Origin: JACMLD01 sp039915085
Lineage (GTDB): Bacteria > Bacteroidota > Bacteroidia > Chitinophagales > Chitinophagaceae
NCBI GenBank assembly: GCA_039915085.1
Contig: JBDSOC010000172.1
Location: 1-64,000 of the forward strand
Length of the DNA: 64,000 bases
Direction of reading: 5' to 3'
This document shows, piece after piece, positions 61,886 to 64,000 of the stretch; position 1 is the stretch's first letter; every line of letters starts with the position of its first letter. Under the pieces are notes generated by a model, which was given only the letters and a program-made list of their open reading frames with translations, was not told the origin of the DNA and ran no database searches. Made by a program: the position numbers and the translations under genes.

Positions 61886-63621
61886 CGGTTACCTATAAAT
61901 ATTTTTTTAGACTGTTTTTGTGTTGTGCTGGAAAAATTGACAATGTATACACCGCTGACAAAGCTGGCATTTACTGGCTGAAATGTATTGCCACCGGTTT
62001 CCTGCCGGCAGATTACCTGGCCAAGCATATTGATAACTGTTACGATACCTTTTTCACCGGCTGGCAGACGGGCATTTATATACAACCTTCCACCGTTACT
62101 GTATGCAGCAAATGTTTCATTCGCATTGGTATTACCTGTAATTGTATTCAATTCTTTTGTGCTGAACTTCAGGAAAAATCTGTTTTCATAATCACCGGCA
62201 GGCAGGAATAAACGATAACGCGCATCCTTCTGCATGTCGTGGTTTACACCAGTCTTAACATCTGACAGGTAGATATACAATCCTGCCGGAATATTCTTTA
62301 TATCTTTTGCATTGAAACTAACCCAGGCATCTTTTTTTGTGATCAATCCAAGTGGTACAACTGCAAGTGTATCATGGGGGGTAGCGATTGCGTTTATAGA
62401 TAATTTTTCGGCATCCGCAGATATTGCAAACAGGTTTGGAATAACAGTATCCGTGTTCATCAGCTTTAATGCATCCAGTTTTTTATTAAAGTTACCCGTG
62501 CCTTCATCAGAAAAATAAAATGTTACCGGATCCGCTATAACTGTTTCATCAGCAAATCCTGCACTCAGTCGCAGCAGGGGTTGATCATCTTGTCCATAGA
62601 CACGAAAAAAAGTAGCTGTTGAATTGATGATCCTGGCGCTGTTGTTTACACTAAGCAGACCTGTAACAGGGAATGTTCCATTAGAAACATGCACAAAAAA
62701 ACCCTGCATGGCGGCAATAGTACTGCCCGCAACGCCATCGCTGGATACACCGTTAATATAACTGCTGTACACACCTGTATATTGATCGGTGGTACCTGCA
62801 TTAAAATAATAGACTGCATTATCAATATTTGTTTTAGTCCACCCACCCACGGCATCCCAGTTTACAGGTGAAGGATAAGGATTACCCACCAGGTTGAATC
62901 CCTTTGTATACGCCATATCATTGTTATACAATGTTCTTGAGACCGTATGATTATTAATAACTCCTTTGAGATCTACTGTTTTGGATGCCGTTGCGGGCCC
63001 CAGGTTAGCGGCATACCCCTGCATGGAATTGAGTGTGCCTGAACCTGCTGTATATGTTACCCAACCAATGGAAGCAAGATTTTCATCGTGCCGGTAAAAT
63101 GTGGGGAAGCTGGCAGCCAGGTTCATGTCATTTGAAAAATCACCAACGGTATCAGTTTGAAAAGGAGAACTGAAATATTTATAACCAAAACCTGAAGCAA
63201 TATAGCGTTGTACAATAAGGTTACCCAATACTTCGCCGGTACCAGTTCCGTCTACCGAAGCTGTTTGAGCGGCAGTAGAAAGCAATGTAAGGTTACCGTT
63301 TGCATTGAGCGTACCATTACTTAGTATAACGCCCTTAAGTAAGTGACTGGAAGAAGATATAGTTGTGGTGCTTCCCGTTATTGTTGTAAGATTATTAAAT
63401 GTAGTTGCAGTACTTCCACTCAGTGTTTGGGTTGTTCCGTTAAATATAACAGTACCCCCATTGTGGGTAAAGCTGCCGTTGTTAACCCAATTATTTTTTA
63501 CCACAATGTTTCCATTGCTGGCAACAACATAAGCGCCGGATGGGATGATCAATCCCTGTGCCGTTGCGCAAAACGGGAACAACAGTATGTTAATAAGCGA
63601 TATATAAAAATTTAGTTTCAA
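61882..63621 (-). CDS. T9SS-sorted surface protein
   Basis: A 579-aa secreted protein. The signal peptide is MKLNFYISLINILLFPFCATAQ. A low-complexity Thr/Ser/Gly region around residues 50-90 (GTTQTLSGSTATTFNNLTTI) follows, then beta-rich domains. A type A T9SS C-terminal domain ends with SGVYIVNFSSTTQKQSKKIF. It is likely displayed on the cell surface and translated in coupling with the DUF4402 gene. Confidence 0.85.
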   Translation of the reverse strand: MKLNFYISLINILLFPFCATAQGLIIPSGAYVVASNGNIVVKNNWVNNGSFTHNGGTVIFNGTTQTLSGSTATTFNNLTTITGSTTTISSSSHLLKGVILSNGTLNANGNLTLLSTAAQTASVDGTGTGEVLGNLIVQRYIASGFGYKYFSSPFQTDTVGDFSNDMNLAASFPTFYRHDENLASIGWVTYTAGSGTLNSMQGYAANLGPATASKTVDLKGVINNHTVSRTLYNNDMAYTKGFNLVGNPYPSPVNWDAVGGWTKTNIDNAVYYFNAGTTDQYTGVYSSYINGVSSDGVAGSTIAAMQGFFVHVSNGTFPVTGLLSVNNSARIINSTATFFRVYGQDDQPLLRLSAGFADETVIADPVTFYFSDEGTGNFNKKLDALKLMNTDTVIPNLFAISADAEKLSINAIATPHDTLAVVPLGLITKKDAWVSFNAKDIKNIPAGLYIYLSDVKTGVNHDMQKDARYRLFLPAGDYENRFFLKFSTKELNTITGNTNANETFAAYSNGGRLYINARLPAGEKGIVTVINMLGQVICRQETGGNTFQPVNASFVSGVYIVNFSSTTQKQSKKIFIGNR

Positions 63622-63671
63622 TCTGACGTTAATCTATATTTTATTCCGCGTGGTATTTTTGTACCATCCCA

Positions 63672-64000
63672 TTAATATCTTATTACAGAAACCCTGAATG
63701 TACTGGAAGCCGGATTTACACCTGCTGCCGTATAATTATTAAACCTTACTGTCACTGTATTGGCAGCAGAAACATAAGCTGTGAAACATCCATTGGTTGT
63801 AGCAGAAGCATTGGGAACACCCAATTGCACAACATCACCATCTGCTGCGCCTGTAACAGTGATGGTTAAATTACTGGATGATACAGTAGCAGTTAATGGA
63901 AAGTCTAAAGTTGCTGTGGCAGTAAGTGTTTTTGCCAGTGTATAACGAACAGCACCGGCAGTGGCAAAGTAGTTGGTACCATCAAACTCCACAGCGCCTG
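63672..64000 (-). CDS. C-terminal part of a secreted beta-rich protein (5' end outside window)
   Basis: The frame is open to the right edge, so the start lies outside. The visible 109 residues (GAVEFDGTNYFATAGAVRYT, SSNLTITVTGAADGDVVQLG) end with FRVSVIRY. No T9SS domain is seen at this terminus. The type is common at the ends of large repetitive Bacteroidota surface proteins. Confidence 0.7.
   Translation of the reverse strand, partial: GAVEFDGTNYFATAGAVRYTLAKTLTATATLDFPLTATVSSSNLTITVTGAADGDVVQLGVPNASATTNGCFTAYVSAANTVTVRFNNYTAAGVNPASSTFRVSVIRY

Overview
The window is chromosomal DNA of a Bacteroidota bacterium, most likely of the Chitinophagaceae or a near relative. The reasons are a T9SS component (PorZ-like) and a T9SS sorting-domain protein, DUF1501/DUF1800 and DUF4402 families, a clade II-type nos cluster, methionine synthase split in two genes, weak Shine-Dalgarno signals, and several promoters of the Bacteroidota form TTG/TTTG - about 19-21 nt - TAnnTTTG. 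The family assignment is an inference; the phylum is well supported.

Layout. 1-12.9 kb: end of gyrB, a small conserved gene, a DUF1501/DUF1800 export pair, porZ-recO, an amidohydrolase, prfA, a DUF937-like protein, VanZ, and an ECF sigma/anti-sigma pair. 12.9-23.8 kb: gcvH, small enzymes, a SemiSWEET and an MFS transporter, a HAD phosphatase, two zinc-ribbon membrane proteins (one a CPBP protease), split metH behind a long leader, and recR. 23.9-32 kb: a large repeat-rich surface protein carrying two tyrosine-kinase signature strings, an Ig-like lipoprotein, and a UvrD-type helicase fused to a PD-(D/E)XK nuclease. 32.1-36.4 kb: a two-component cluster made of an NtrC-type regulator, a hybrid kinase and a stand-alone receiver. 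38.6-39.2 kb: tRNA-Arg(CCT), a GIY-YIG nuclease, and two damaged tRNA-like copies interrupted by GC hairpins.

39.3-50.4 kb is a nitrous-oxide/nitric-oxide island. On the minus strand run cytochrome c, nosZ, a fasciclin lipoprotein, a membrane-NosL fusion, nosD, nosF, nosY, a hemerythrin, a group III truncated haemoglobin and a RIC-type Fe-S repair protein. A Crp/Fnr regulator and a multi-pass membrane protein run divergently. The likely logic is N2O respiration plus protection from NO, controlled by the Crp/Fnr protein through palindromes in the intergenic spaces.

51-57 kb holds an unassigned envelope system: a TauBC-like ABC ATPase and permease, a membrane-anchored substrate-binding protein fused to an OmpA peptidoglycan-binding domain, a membrane coiled-coil protein and a cytosolic coiled-coil protein. 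58-64 kb holds a fimbrial-usher-like outer-membrane protein next to a DUF4402 (pilin-like) protein and a T9SS-sorted protein, with no chaperone in view. A further surface protein runs off the right edge.

Small dispersed elements are frequent: three REP-like hairpins with a GAGGAC loop, a 204-bp MITE-like element with 19-bp terminal inverted repeats, a 144-bp structured repeat, and the tRNA D-loop hairpins. No IS transposase, prophage or CRISPR array was seen.
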